DNA from: JAAURS01 sp044923475
Lineage (GTDB): Bacteria; Cyanobacteriota; Cyanobacteriia; Thermosynechococcales; Thermosynechococcaceae
Assembly: GCF_044923475.1 (NCBI RefSeq)
Contig: NZ_CP137338.1
Span: 3,410,001-3,474,000, forward strand
DNA: 64,000 bases
Reading direction: 5' to 3'
Made by a program: the position numbers and the translations under genes. The notes under the pieces are model-generated. The model ran no database searches. It had not been told where the DNA came from and worked only from the letters and a program-made list of their open reading frames with translations. Position 1 is the stretch's first letter. Each line of letters opens with the position of its first letter. Shown here in pieces: positions 51,594-60,335 of the stretch.

Positions 51594-53807
51594 ATGGCAA
51601 CTAAATTTCCTAAGTTTAGCCAAGAGCTCGCCCAAGACCCGACGACTCGTCGTATTTGGTACGGGATTGCTACGGCTCATGACTTTGAGAGCCACGATGG
51701 CATGACGGAAGAAAATCTTTACCAAAAGATTTTCGCCTCCCATTTTGGTCATCTCGCAATCATTTTCCTTTGGACTTCCGGCAACCTGTTTCACGTTGCT
51801 TGGCAAGGCAATTTCGAACAATGGATTAAAGATCCGCTCCACGTTCGTCCGATCGCCCATGCAATTTGGGATCCTCAGTTCGGGAAGGCAGCAGTGGATG
51901 CCTTTACCCAGGGCGGTGCAAACGGTCCTGTAAACATTGCTTACTCTGGGGTATACCACTGGTGGTACACCATCGGGATGCGCAGCAATGCAGAACTGTA
52001 TCAGGGTGCGATCTTCCTGTTGGTTTTAGCCTCTGTCATGTTATTTGCAGGTTGGCTTCACCTTCAACCAAAGTTTCGTCCCAGTCTGTCTTGGTTTAAG
52101 AATGCCGAGTCTCGTCTGAACCACCACTTGGCTGGTTTGTTTGGGGTTAGCTCTTTAGCTTGGGCAGGTCACTTGATTCACGTGGCCATTCCTGAATCTC
52201 GCGGTCAGCATGTCGGCTGGGATAACTTCCTGTCTACGCCGCCGCATCCCGCAGGGTTGACGCCATTCTTTACGGGCAATTGGGGCGTTTACGCTCAGAA
52301 TCCCGATACGGCAGGTCACGTTTTCAGCACGTCTGAAGGGGCCGGAACTGCAATTCTTACCTTTTTGGGTGGTTTCCATCCTCAAACGGAAGCGATGTGG
52401 CTGACGGATATCGCGCACCACCATTTGGCGATCGCCGTTCTGTTCATCGTTGCGGGTCACATGTACCGAACCCAGTTTGGGATCGGTCACAGCATGAGAG
52501 AAATCTTAGATGCCCACCGTCCGCCGGGAGGCCGTCTCGGTGCCGGTCACAAGGGTATCTATGACACCTATAACAACTCGCTGCACTTCCAGTTAGGCTG
52601 GCACTTGGCCTGCTTGGGCGTGATTACCTCCTTGGTCGCACAGCACATGTATTCGCTGCCGTCCTATGCCTTCATCGCGAAGGACTATACGACGCAAGCC
52701 GCGCTGTACACCCACCACCAGTACATTGCCATCTTCTTGATGGTTGGAGCGTTTGCTCACGGTGCCATTTTCTTGGTCCGCGACTACGATCCCGTTGCAA
52801 ATAAAGACAACGTATTGGCACGGGTACTGGAGCATAAAGAAGCCATTATCTCTCACCTGAGCTGGGTCTCTTTGTTCTTGGGCTTCCATACCCTCGGACT
52901 TTACGTCCACAATGACGTCGTCGTTGCTTTTGGAACGCCTGAAAAGCAGATTCTCATCGAGCCAGTGTTTGCTCAATGGATTCAAGCCGCTCACGGTAAG
53001 GTTTTATACGGCTTTGATACCCTCTTATCGAATCCCGACAGCGTTGCCTACACTGCTTTCCCCAACTACGGAAACGTGTGGCTCGGCGGTTGGTTGGATG
53101 CGATTAACAGCGGTACCAATTCTCTGTTCTTGACCATTGGACCTGGCGACTTCTTGGTTCACCATGCGATCGCCCTAGGCCTGCATACCACCACTTTGAT
53201 CTTGGTCAAAGGCGCGTTGGATGCCCGCGGTTCCAAGCTGATGCCCGATAAAAAGGACTTCGGCTACGCCTTCCCTTGCGATGGTCCCGGTCGGGGCGGT
53301 ACTTGCGATATCTCTGCTTGGGATTCCTTCTACCTGTCTCTGTTCTGGGCGCTCAATACCGTAGGATGGGTGACCTTCTACTGGCACTGGAAACACCTCG
53401 GGATTTGGCAAGGTAACGTGGCGCAGTTTAACGAAGGCTCCACCTATCTCATGGGTTGGTTCCGAGATTACCTGTGGCTCAACTCATCTCAGCTCATCAA
53501 TGGCTACAATCCCTTCGGGATGAACAATCTCTCGGTCTGGGCTTGGATGTTCCTGTTCGGTCACCTCGTGTGGGCTACGGGCTTCATGTTCCTGATTTCC
53601 TGGAGAGGCTACTGGCAAGAGCTGATCGAGACCCTTGTCTGGGCGCACGAGCGCACTCCCCTTGCGAACCTCGTTCGCTGGAAGGATAAGCCCGTTGCAC
53701 TGTCGATCGTTCAAGCTCGCGTGGTCGGTCTAGCTCACTTCACTGTTGGCTATGTCCTAACTTATGCGGCCTTCTTGATTGCCTCGACGGCCAGCAAGTT
53801 TGGTTGA
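51594..53807 (+). CDS. psaB: Photosystem I P700 apoprotein A2
   Basis: The second half of the photosystem I core. The start is the ATG at 51594 (MATKFPKFSQELAQDPTTRRIWYG), giving 737 residues. The earlier open frame overlaps psaA and is not coding. The ribosome site GAGGAGGA lies 10 nt upstream. The Fx loop FPCDGPGRGGTCDISAWD, the helix XI end and the His ligands (HFGHLA, LNHHLAGLFG) are intact. A perfect terminator follows 30 nt after the stop, so psaA-psaB is a two-gene operon. Confidence 0.98.
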   Translation: MATKFPKFSQELAQDPTTRRIWYGIATAHDFESHDGMTEENLYQKIFASHFGHLAIIFLWTSGNLFHVAWQGNFEQWIKDPLHVRPIAHAIWDPQFGKAAVDAFTQGGANGPVNIAYSGVYHWWYTIGMRSNAELYQGAIFLLVLASVMLFAGWLHLQPKFRPSLSWFKNAESRLNHHLAGLFGVSSLAWAGHLIHVAIPESRGQHVGWDNFLSTPPHPAGLTPFFTGNWGVYAQNPDTAGHVFSTSEGAGTAILTFLGGFHPQTEAMWLTDIAHHHLAIAVLFIVAGHMYRTQFGIGHSMREILDAHRPPGGRLGAGHKGIYDTYNNSLHFQLGWHLACLGVITSLVAQHMYSLPSYAFIAKDYTTQAALYTHHQYIAIFLMVGAFAHGAIFLVRDYDPVANKDNVLARVLEHKEAIISHLSWVSLFLGFHTLGLYVHNDVVVAFGTPEKQILIEPVFAQWIQAAHGKVLYGFDTLLSNPDSVAYTAFPNYGNVWLGGWLDAINSGTNSLFLTIGPGDFLVHHAIALGLHTTTLILVKGALDARGSKLMPDKKDFGYAFPCDGPGRGGTCDISAWDSFYLSLFWALNTVGWVTFYWHWKHLGIWQGNVAQFNEGSTYLMGWFRDYLWLNSSQLINGYNPFGMNNLSVWAWMFLFGHLVWATGFMFLISWRGYWQELIETLVWAHERTPLANLVRWKDKPVALSIVQARVVGLAHFTVGYVLTYAAFLIASTASKFG

Positions 53808-53837
53808 TAGTTTCCACCCTGCAGCTTGATTAAAGCT

Positions 53838-53869
53838 AAAAAAGCCCCGCAATATTGCGGGGCTTTTTT
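53838..53869 (+). terminator. Rho-independent terminator of psaAB
   Basis: AAAAAAGCCCCGCAAT / ATTGCGGGGCTTTTTT, a perfect 16-bp inverted repeat whose centre forms the loop, followed by T. It can work in both directions. Confidence 0.95.
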
Positions 53870-54003
53870 TATCGATCTATTTAGCTCGTCGCAAACCTTT
53901 CTAAAGGATGACACCTGAAACTGAAATGTTTTTCTCTGGACAGAAACAAAAAGAGCGGAAGGCCGTCAGGGTTGAGAACAATTTGTTTTAGGGTTAATAC
54001 AGG

Positions 54004-54561
54004 ATGTCAAAAATTCTAAAGCCAATAGCTGGAGCGTTTTTGGCATATTTTTCAATGTTTAGTCTGGACATGTCGCCTTGTTTGGTACAGCCAAGTTGGG
54101 CCGGTTCGAGGGCAAACCAGCGTTATGCGTATCAGCCTCGGCAAGTGGGATCTTTGCGTCAAATGGCTCTAGATTTAGCAAATCAAGATCGCGCTCGCTA
54201 TGGACTATCTAGACTGAGGCCCAATGCTTTACTGTCTAGGGCCGCACAGATGCACGCAGAAGATATGTTGCGCCGTAACTATTTCAGCCATTACTCGCCG
54301 GAAGGCAAGGCTGCATCGGAACGTTTTGCAATGGTTGGTGGGCGGGGAGGTGCGGCGGAAAATCTGTTGATGCTCAAGGATTCGTCCCTGGTTGGGGCAA
54401 AAATTGGCTACGACAGGCTGGCTTTCTTTCAGCGGGGATGGATGGGTAGCCCCGGCCACCGCAAAAATCTCCTGGATCGGCGCTACGGACAATTCGGGTT
54501 TGGAATTGCAAAATCTGGTAGTCGGATTTACGCAGTACAGCTCTTCAGTTTTTCGAATTAG
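54004..54561 (+). CDS. CAP-domain (SCP/PR1-like) exported protein
   Basis: A 185-residue protein with an N-terminal signal-like segment (PIAGAFLAYFSMFSLDMSP) and a CAP domain: ALDLANQDRARYGLSRLRPNALLSRAAQMHAEDMLRRNYFSHYSPEGKAASERFA, GGRGGAAENLLM, GYDRLAFFQRGWMGSPGHRKNLLDRRYGQFGFGI. The His and Glu residues around the shared cavity (MHAED, AAEN, GHRKNLLD) are present. Bacterial CAP proteins are secreted and their role is mostly unknown. It follows psaB with a 196-bp gap and its own start after AGGGTTAATACAG. Confidence 0.88.
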   Translation: MSKILKPIAGAFLAYFSMFSLDMSPCLVQPSWAGSRANQRYAYQPRQVGSLRQMALDLANQDRARYGLSRLRPNALLSRAAQMHAEDMLRRNYFSHYSPEGKAASERFAMVGGRGGAAENLLMLKDSSLVGAKIGYDRLAFFQRGWMGSPGHRKNLLDRRYGQFGFGIAKSGSRIYAVQLFSFSN

Positions 54562-54620
54562 ATCCGACGAAAGCGATCGCACAAATTGACCTTACCCCAC
54601 CAAAAAAGTGAACAGGTAGG

Positions 54621-54772
54621 TTAAGCTGCCATCGGGCGATCTAGAGTGCTCCAGTCATCCTGTTCAAATTGAACAGGGGTGAGATATCCAATCGATAATA
54701 TAGATACGTTGATGGTTGTAAAAGACTTCGATCCATTCTGCGCCGATCGTTCGGGCGATGGATCTTGATAAA
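54621..54772 (-). pseudogene. 3' remnant of an IS3-family transposase, frameshifted
   Basis: On the minus strand the product reads ARTIGAEWIEVFYNHQRIY, then after a one-base shift IGYLTPVQFEQDDWS, ending TLDRPMAA and a stop. This is the C-terminus of an IS3-family transposase (usual form YIEVFYNRQRRHSSIGYLTPVQFE). Everything upstream of it is missing, so it is a decayed end fragment in the 296-bp gap between the CAP gene and pbpC. The flanking TGACCTTACCCCACC at 54588 may be part of the old terminal repeat. Confidence 0.7.
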
Positions 54773-54857
54773 GGTTAGTTGGGCAACTAACACGAGCTGC
54801 CTATCGCTGCGATCGCGTCAGCTAAAATAAAAGATTGCTCTTTGATTTGATATTTGA

Positions 54858-57260
54858 GTGAAGCACAGCAGGGCGTACCATTGCTTAGAGAAAGCCCAAC
54901 ACCGATGGCACGAGCTAAATCGCCGTCAGAGAGGGTGTTGCCGCATAGCGGGGATTGGAATAGGTTTCCTGCTCTGCATCAGAGCATTACCCTACCTCGC
55001 TCCTATCCGCTCAGAAGCGCTGCGCCAAGACGATCGAGCCATCGAATTCAGCGATCGCCATAACCTCCCCCTAGGCACCCTCCTCACCCGCGACCAAAAC
55101 CACACCGCCACTGTCCCGCTCGCGGAAGTTTCGCCCCATTTCGTTCGTGCCATTCTGGCGGCGGAAGATCGGCGCTTTTTTCAGCACGGCCCCTTGGACT
55201 TACAGGCAGTCCTAAGGGCGATCGCCGAGGCCGTCCAAGCGCGTCGCATCGTCAGCGGAGCATCTACCATTACGATGCAGTTGGCCAGAATCGTCGATCC
55301 GACGCCCTCTACCCCGACGGGAAAACTCCAGGAAATTTGGACCGCTTGGCGATTGGGAGCAGGTATGAATCGCAGAGAGATTCTTCAGGCTTATATCAAT
55401 CGCTTGCCGATGGGCGGCAATATTTACGGCGTTGAAGCCGCCGCTCGCGTTTATTTTGGCATCTCGGCACGGGATCTGAATCTGGCGCAGGCAAGCCTGT
55501 TAGCCGCACTTCCCAACGATCCGAACCGACTCAATCCCTACGATCGCATGCCCGCACTCAAGCGACGGCAGCGTTACGTCCTAGAGCAGATGATCCGCGA
55601 TCGCGCCATTACCTCAGCGCAAGCCCAGCAGGCATCAGCCGAGTCAGTTGCGCTGCAACCCCGGCAGCAGGGTATTTTAGCAGCCCCTCATTTTCTCTTT
55701 TGGGTATCGCAGCAATTACCCAACGAGCGACCTGCCCAAATTCGCACCACCCTCGATCGTTCGCTGCAACAATTTATCGAAGCCCAAACCCAGCAGATTG
55801 TTCGAACCCTAGCACCTCATAACGTCCGTCAAGCTGCTGCCCTCGCGATCGAGAATAAGACAGGCGAAGTTCTGGCCTACGTGGGTTCGACCGACTATTT
55901 TTCGTCCGCAACGCAAGGCCGCAACGATGGCGTGCAAGCATTGCGCCAACCCGGTTCGACCCTCAAACCTTTTCTGTATCAGCTTGCCCTAGAACAAAAG
56001 CAAATCCGCCCCAACACTATCCTGGCCGACGTCCCGATCGCCTATGCCATTCCAGGGGCGCGGCTCTATCGCCCCGTCGACTACAACGAGCAATTTCAAG
56101 GCCCCGTTCGGGTTCGCATTGCCTTGGCGAATTCCCTCAACGTCCCTGCCGTAAAGCTATTGGAGACGGTCGGCGTTCCTAACTTTCTAACGTATCTCCG
56201 TCAACTGGGGTTCGAACACCTCACCCATCCCCCCGAATATTACGGCCTCGGACTCACCTTAGGCAGCGGCGAAGTCACGCTCTGGGAACTCGCACGCGCC
56301 TACCTGACCCTTGCCAACCAGGGAAATCCATTGGATTTAAAGGTCATTCCTGCAATACCCAAGAACGGTGCAGTAGCCCCTGTCTCGACCTCGCAAAGCT
56401 CGCTCGAACCCAATGCTGCATCTTGGGCGTTAGTGACAGATATGCTGAGCGATCGCTTTGCCCGCGCCCGCGCGTTTGGGGTCGATTCGCTGTTGAGCCT
56501 CCCATTTCCCAGCGCTGTCAAAACCGGAACTTCTTCAGACTTTCGCGATACCTGGACTGTCGGCTATACCGCAGACTACACCGTTGCCACCTGGGTCGGG
56601 AATTTCGATGGCGAAGCAATGCAAAACGTGTCGGGCGTGACGGGGGCGGCCCCGCTGTGGAATCGCATCATGCTCCATTTACACGAACGTCGCGAACCCA
56701 AGGCCTTTCCCGTCCCGTCGGGGTTGGTCGAACGCCCCATTTGCGCCATTTCCGGCAAGAAACCGACGCCCGCCTGTCCCACCGTCGTTCGGGAATACTT
56801 CTATCCCGAAGACTTAGCAGCGTACCAACGCCAGCCGGATGATTTTTTCAAGGCGATCGCGCCTTCAAGTCCGAGCAAACCGCCTCAGTATCGCCTCGAT
56901 CTTCCGCCAGAGTACGACGAATGGCTGGCCTCAAAACCCGAAGCCAAGCTTGCTTCTAGCACCCTCAGAATCCTGTCACCCCGCAATGGCGATTACTTTT
57001 TAACGCAAGACCCCACGCAGGGCAAGCAACCCGAGCGATTAGAATTCAAACTGTCCAGGACGGACGGGCAACCCATAGAATGGCGGCTCAATGGCAAACC
57101 TCTCTCTACCGCATCCACAGCTTCGCTGTTTTGGCCGATGCAACCGGGCAAATGGAGGCTCGAAGTTAAATCCAGACAGCTGACGGATCGGGTCGACTTT
57201 GAAGTGCAAGTCGCCCAACCCTCTCCCCTTCGGCAGGGTTTCTCGGTCAGAATGCCTTAA
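54858..57260 (+). CDS. pbpC: Penicillin-binding protein 1C
   Basis: A bifunctional peptidoglycan synthase. The 800-residue protein starts at GTG with no clear ribosome site. A membrane anchor lies near residues 28-48 (RIAGIGIGFLLCIRALPYLAP). The glycosyltransferase (GT51) domain has the catalytic Glu in AILAAEDRRFFQHG and GASTITMQLAR, NRLPMGGNIYGVEAAARVYF. The transpeptidase has the Ser of RQPGSTLKPF (SxxK), ANSLN (SxN) and SAVKTGTSSDFRD (KTG). The PBP1C-specific C-terminal domain is present (RILSPRNGDYFLTQD to FEVQ). All active-site motifs are intact. Confidence 0.95.
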   Translation: MKHSRAYHCLEKAQHRWHELNRRQRGCCRIAGIGIGFLLCIRALPYLAPIRSEALRQDDRAIEFSDRHNLPLGTLLTRDQNHTATVPLAEVSPHFVRAILAAEDRRFFQHGPLDLQAVLRAIAEAVQARRIVSGASTITMQLARIVDPTPSTPTGKLQEIWTAWRLGAGMNRREILQAYINRLPMGGNIYGVEAAARVYFGISARDLNLAQASLLAALPNDPNRLNPYDRMPALKRRQRYVLEQMIRDRAITSAQAQQASAESVALQPRQQGILAAPHFLFWVSQQLPNERPAQIRTTLDRSLQQFIEAQTQQIVRTLAPHNVRQAAALAIENKTGEVLAYVGSTDYFSSATQGRNDGVQALRQPGSTLKPFLYQLALEQKQIRPNTILADVPIAYAIPGARLYRPVDYNEQFQGPVRVRIALANSLNVPAVKLLETVGVPNFLTYLRQLGFEHLTHPPEYYGLGLTLGSGEVTLWELARAYLTLANQGNPLDLKVIPAIPKNGAVAPVSTSQSSLEPNAASWALVTDMLSDRFARARAFGVDSLLSLPFPSAVKTGTSSDFRDTWTVGYTADYTVATWVGNFDGEAMQNVSGVTGAAPLWNRIMLHLHERREPKAFPVPSGLVERPICAISGKKPTPACPTVVREYFYPEDLAAYQRQPDDFFKAIAPSSPSKPPQYRLDLPPEYDEWLASKPEAKLASSTLRILSPRNGDYFLTQDPTQGKQPERLEFKLSRTDGQPIEWRLNGKPLSTASTASLFWPMQPGKWRLEVKSRQLTDRVDFEVQVAQPSPLRQGFSVRMP

Positions 57261-57270
57261 AGCGCGCGAG

Positions 57271-57939
57271 TTACTGAATTTGAGCGATCGCCAACCCTGC
57301 CATCTCAGCAACCTGCCCGACCTCGTCGTGGCTCAAGCTTTCTGCCAGAGCCTTTGCTTCAGCCCCGCCCAAATTTCCGAGAGCCTGCGCCACCCGGTAA
57401 CGAACCTGCCAATCTTCGTGGGTTGCAAAGGGACGCAGCAGCGGCACCGCCTCGGGATTCCTAAGTTCGCCCAGGGAACCGATCGCCGCCCCCTGCACCA
57501 GCGCCTCCGGCGAAGCAAGCGCATCTTTGAGCAGATCGAACCCGCGCGGATCGCCGAGCTCGCCTAGGGTTGCGACAATACTCATCTGTAACAGCCAATC
57601 GTTCGTGCCCCGATAGCAGGTTTCGAGATCTGGGTAAGCCTCCGTGAGCTGAAGCGCGCCGATCGCATCGGCTGCTGCCGCCTTCACATCCGTTTCAGAA
57701 TCGGTATAGAGACGAGCGATCAGAATCTCCAGAGACTGTTCTAAATCTTCGTGCCCCAAAGAACTCATCTGACTCACCGCTGCATAGCGCACCCGCGAAT
57801 TACTATCGCCAATCGCCTGCTTCAGCAATCCAAAGGCTGTAGCGCTGGGAAGCACGCGCAACTGATTCACCGCCGAGAGGCGATCGCCCAAATCTTCCGA
57901 CCGCAATGCTTGGGCTATGCTTTCAGGAGTGATGCTCAT
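57271..57939 (-). CDS. nblB: HEAT-repeat protein, NblB-like (phycobilisome degradation)
   Basis: About 222 residues from the ATG at 57939 (MSITPESIAQALRSEDLGDRLSAVNQLR); an upstream ATG adds 5. The whole protein is made of HEAT-like repeats (RVRYAAVSQMSSLG, DVKAAAADAIGALQLTEAYPDL, SIVATLGELGDPRGFDLL, AAIGSLGELRNPEAVPLL, DWQVRYRVAQALGNLGG). This closely resembles NblB, needed for phycobilisome breakdown in nutrient starvation and related to the bilin lyases CpcE/F. The call is by sequence resemblance as I recall the family, and a lyase-like paralogue is possible. It converges with pbpC. Confidence 0.78.
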   Translation of the reverse strand: MSITPESIAQALRSEDLGDRLSAVNQLRVLPSATAFGLLKQAIGDSNSRVRYAAVSQMSSLGHEDLEQSLEILIARLYTDSETDVKAAAADAIGALQLTEAYPDLETCYRGTNDWLLQMSIVATLGELGDPRGFDLLKDALASPEALVQGAAIGSLGELRNPEAVPLLRPFATHEDWQVRYRVAQALGNLGGAEAKALAESLSHDEVGQVAEMAGLAIAQIQ

Positions 57940-58144
57940 AGGGTTTGCAAACAAAACGCTAGGGGATGTCCGTAAAAGATCCTACGTCATTGCGAGCCTG
58001 GGATCTCAAACCACTAGGAATCAAAACATTTTGCAGCGCGCGTCGGGGATCGCCGATCCCCGATACACCCCCGCTTTCTCTAACTCAAAAAAGGACCGAG
58101 AAATCCTGTTACATTAAGTAACAATAAGGTTCATCTATAACATC

Positions 58145-58324
58145 ATGGCAACCGACCCGACTCAAGCCCCAAGTTCAGCCGCCCCCACTCCCAAAGACAG
58201 CTACGTCAAATTAGCCATGCGAAACATGGTGCGGAAGTCCCGCCAGTCATTGGTTCACTTTGGATTGACGAGCTTAGGCTTAATTGCCGTACTGTTAGGC
58301 TTAGCGTTTCTGACGCACCACTAA
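58145..58324 (+). CDS. DUF3285 small membrane protein
   Basis: A 59-residue protein not visible in coarse searches. It has a flexible N-terminus (MATDPTQAPSSAAPTPKD), the family core SYVKLAMRNMVRKSRQSLVHF, and one membrane helix, LTSLGLIAVLLGLAFL. This small family sits beside ybeY in many cyanobacteria; here ybeY begins 19 bp after its stop. Function unknown. Likely cotranscribed with ybeY. Confidence 0.85.
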   Translation: MATDPTQAPSSAAPTPKDSYVKLAMRNMVRKSRQSLVHFGLTSLGLIAVLLGLAFLTHH

Positions 58325-58343
58325 AGCTCGACAGGCTCAGATT

Positions 58344-58892
58344 ATGGTTCAGGTAGATTTAACCTTACAAGTCCAACCACACACCGCCAGTGCCACCGAT
58401 GAAGCGGGGGAAACGGCGATGGCCGGGCTATCGGAAGCTCAGTGGCAGACCTACTTCGAGCAGTGGATCGATGCCTTGAATCCCCAACAATCCAAGATCG
58501 GTGCCTATGAAGTCAGCCTTTTGCTGACAACCGATGCAGAAATTCAAGCCTTAAATGCCACCTACCGTCACCAAGACCGAGCCACCGACGTCTTGGCCTT
58601 CGCGTCATTGGAGTGGGAAGGCCCCCACAATTCAGCCCTCGACGATCTTCCCACCCCCCTCGGCGACATTGCCATATCCGTCGAGACCGCAGCGCGACAG
58701 GCAGCAGAGAACGGTCACGACCTATCCCAAGAACTGCTTTGGTTGGCCAGCCACGGACTGCTCCACTTACTCGGCTGGGACCATCCGGACCCATCTAGCC
58801 TCGATCTCATGCTGACCGAGCAAGCTCGCCTGATTCGCAAGATTGGCTTCCTTCCGCCCTCCTGGTCGGCAGAAGAGCTAGGGTACTTCTAG
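58344..58892 (+). CDS. ybeY: Endoribonuclease YbeY
   Basis: A metal-dependent RNase for 16S rRNA 3' end maturation and 70S ribosome quality control. The 182-residue protein has YRHQDRATDVLAFASLEWE, LGDIAISVETAARQA, and the zinc motif SHGLLHLLGWDHP (HxxxHxxGxDH). The N-terminal 40 residues are an extension common in cyanobacteria. It is preceded by the DUF3285 gene. All three zinc His are present. Confidence 0.95.
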   Translation: MVQVDLTLQVQPHTASATDEAGETAMAGLSEAQWQTYFEQWIDALNPQQSKIGAYEVSLLLTTDAEIQALNATYRHQDRATDVLAFASLEWEGPHNSALDDLPTPLGDIAISVETAARQAAENGHDLSQELLWLASHGLLHLLGWDHPDPSSLDLMLTEQARLIRKIGFLPPSWSAEELGYF

Positions 58893-59018
58893 AGCACTTT
58901 TTAAAAATTGAAGTTTATGGGGTTACAAAGTTATTCGCAGGGGTATGCTAATACTGTGGATTAGAGGGGGAATGCTAAGCTTGCTATCAACCTCGGTGTG
59001 AGTATACTTATTACTTGT

Positions 59019-59489
59019 ATGCCTGAAAAGCTCTTGCAATCTCTCCATAGCATTTCAAATCGTACTGCCAAACGCTCATCCGGGCGACGAGAGCACTCCT
59101 TTCAAATCGCCCAAAATTTATGGGTTAGCTTTCAGTATGCTGGAGCGGGTCTGAAGTATGCATTCGTCACCCAGCGCAATTTCCGCATTCACGCCGCGAT
59201 CGGCAGCGTTGCCATTAGCTTGGGCTTGATGCTGCAAATGCTTCCGGTAGAGCTGGCGCTGATCGGTCTCACCATTGGATTAGTGCTGACCCTAGAGTTA
59301 TTAAATACAGCCATTGAGGCAGTGGTAGACCTCGTGGTGGACACCCAGTATCACGAGCTGGCCAAAATTGCTAAAGACTGTGCCGCTGGTGCGGTTCTGG
59401 TCTCTACCCTCGCGTCCCTGGGCGTAGCGGGCTGTCTGTTGCTGCCGCCCCTCTGGAAACTTGCGGCCTTAGCCTTAATGGCGCGCTAA
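59019..59489 (+). CDS. dgkA: Diacylglycerol kinase, prokaryotic type
   Basis: An integral membrane kinase that phosphorylates diacylglycerol (or undecaprenol in some bacteria). The start chosen is the ATG at 59019 (156 residues); GTG at 58998 would add 7. The N-terminus is basic and soluble. Then come NFRIHAAIGSVAISLGLML, the catalytic ELLNTAIEAVVDLV segment with its Glu-Asn, and YHELAKIAKDCAAGAVLVSTL, the family signature. Cyanobacterial forms are longer at the N-terminus than E. coli DgkA. It lies 65 bp before trpG on the same strand. Confidence 0.92.
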   Translation: MPEKLLQSLHSISNRTAKRSSGRREHSFQIAQNLWVSFQYAGAGLKYAFVTQRNFRIHAAIGSVAISLGLMLQMLPVELALIGLTIGLVLTLELLNTAIEAVVDLVVDTQYHELAKIAKDCAAGAVLVSTLASLGVAGCLLLPPLWKLAALALMAR

Positions 59490-59553
59490 ATACGGCGAAT
59501 GAAATGTCTGTCAATTGATAGACTACAAACAAAGGCTTTGAGGAGCGATCGCG

Positions 59554-60165
59554 TTGATTATCGTCATCGATAACTACGACAGTTTTACGTACAACCTGGT
59601 GCAGTACCTCGGAGAGCTGGGGCAGACCCATCCCGTCGCGTCCGATTTACGGGTGTACCGCAACGATCGAATTACCCTAGATGAAATCCGCCAGCTGGCT
59701 CCAGATGCGATCGTCATTTCTCCGGGACCCGGACGGCCAGAGGATGCGGGGATTTCTCTCGATGTCATTCGCGAGTTGGGCGCAACCGTGCCCATTTTGG
59801 GTGTTTGCTTGGGCCATCAGAGTATCGGTCAAGTGTATGGCGGGGATATTGTCTCGGCCCCGGAACTGATGCACGGCAAAACCTCCCCGATTTTACATTT
59901 GGGCGTGGGCGTCTTCGAGCAGCTCGAAAACCCCTTTACTGCAACTCGCTACCACAGCCTCGTCATCGAGCGGTCGACCTGCCCTGAAGTCTTAGAAATT
60001 ACGGCTTGGACGGAAGACGGCACCATTATGGGAGTGCGCCACCGCAACTATCCCCACTTGCAGGGCGTCCAGTTTCATCCAGAAAGCATTTTGACCGAAT
60101 CGGGCAAGCTGTTGCTGCAAAATTTTTTGGTGCAATTGCCGACCCCAGCAACCGTTGCACCCTAG
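59554..60165 (+). CDS. trpG: Anthranilate synthase component II / aminodeoxychorismate glutaminase
   Basis: A glutaminase that supplies ammonia for anthranilate (tryptophan) and possibly aminobenzoate (folate) synthesis. The 203-residue protein starts with TTG and has AGGAG about 8 nt upstream; a HIP1 octamer fills the spacer. Motifs are VIDNYDSFTYNLVQYL, SPGPGRPEDAG, the catalytic Cys in LGVCLGHQSIGQV, and His-Glu in GVQFHPESILT. In cyanobacteria one glutaminase often serves both pathways. No trpE or pabB is adjacent. Confidence 0.93.
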   Translation: MIIVIDNYDSFTYNLVQYLGELGQTHPVASDLRVYRNDRITLDEIRQLAPDAIVISPGPGRPEDAGISLDVIRELGATVPILGVCLGHQSIGQVYGGDIVSAPELMHGKTSPILHLGVGVFEQLENPFTATRYHSLVIERSTCPEVLEITAWTEDGTIMGVRHRNYPHLQGVQFHPESILTESGKLLLQNFLVQLPTPATVAP

Positions 60166-60258
60166 CCCAGATCGTCTGAAACTCAGGAACAAAGGCTCGA
60201 TCTAAAGGTCTTTTTGAGGAAAGTGCCGTTGGCAGGTACACTCAATACTAGATTTTGA

Positions 60259-60288
60259 GCCGCAGCGCTGCGTCGCAGCGGCGGTTTT
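60259..60288 (+). terminator. Terminator-like hairpin after trpG
   Basis: GCCGC / GCGGC with an inner GCG / CGC pair and a 6-nt loop, then GGTTTT. It starts 94 nt after the trpG stop and precedes the MBL-fold gene. Confidence 0.5.
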
Positions 60289-60335
60289 CAGACCTCGAAC
60301 CCCTTAGACTTTGCACCATTAGGAACACGAAACGC

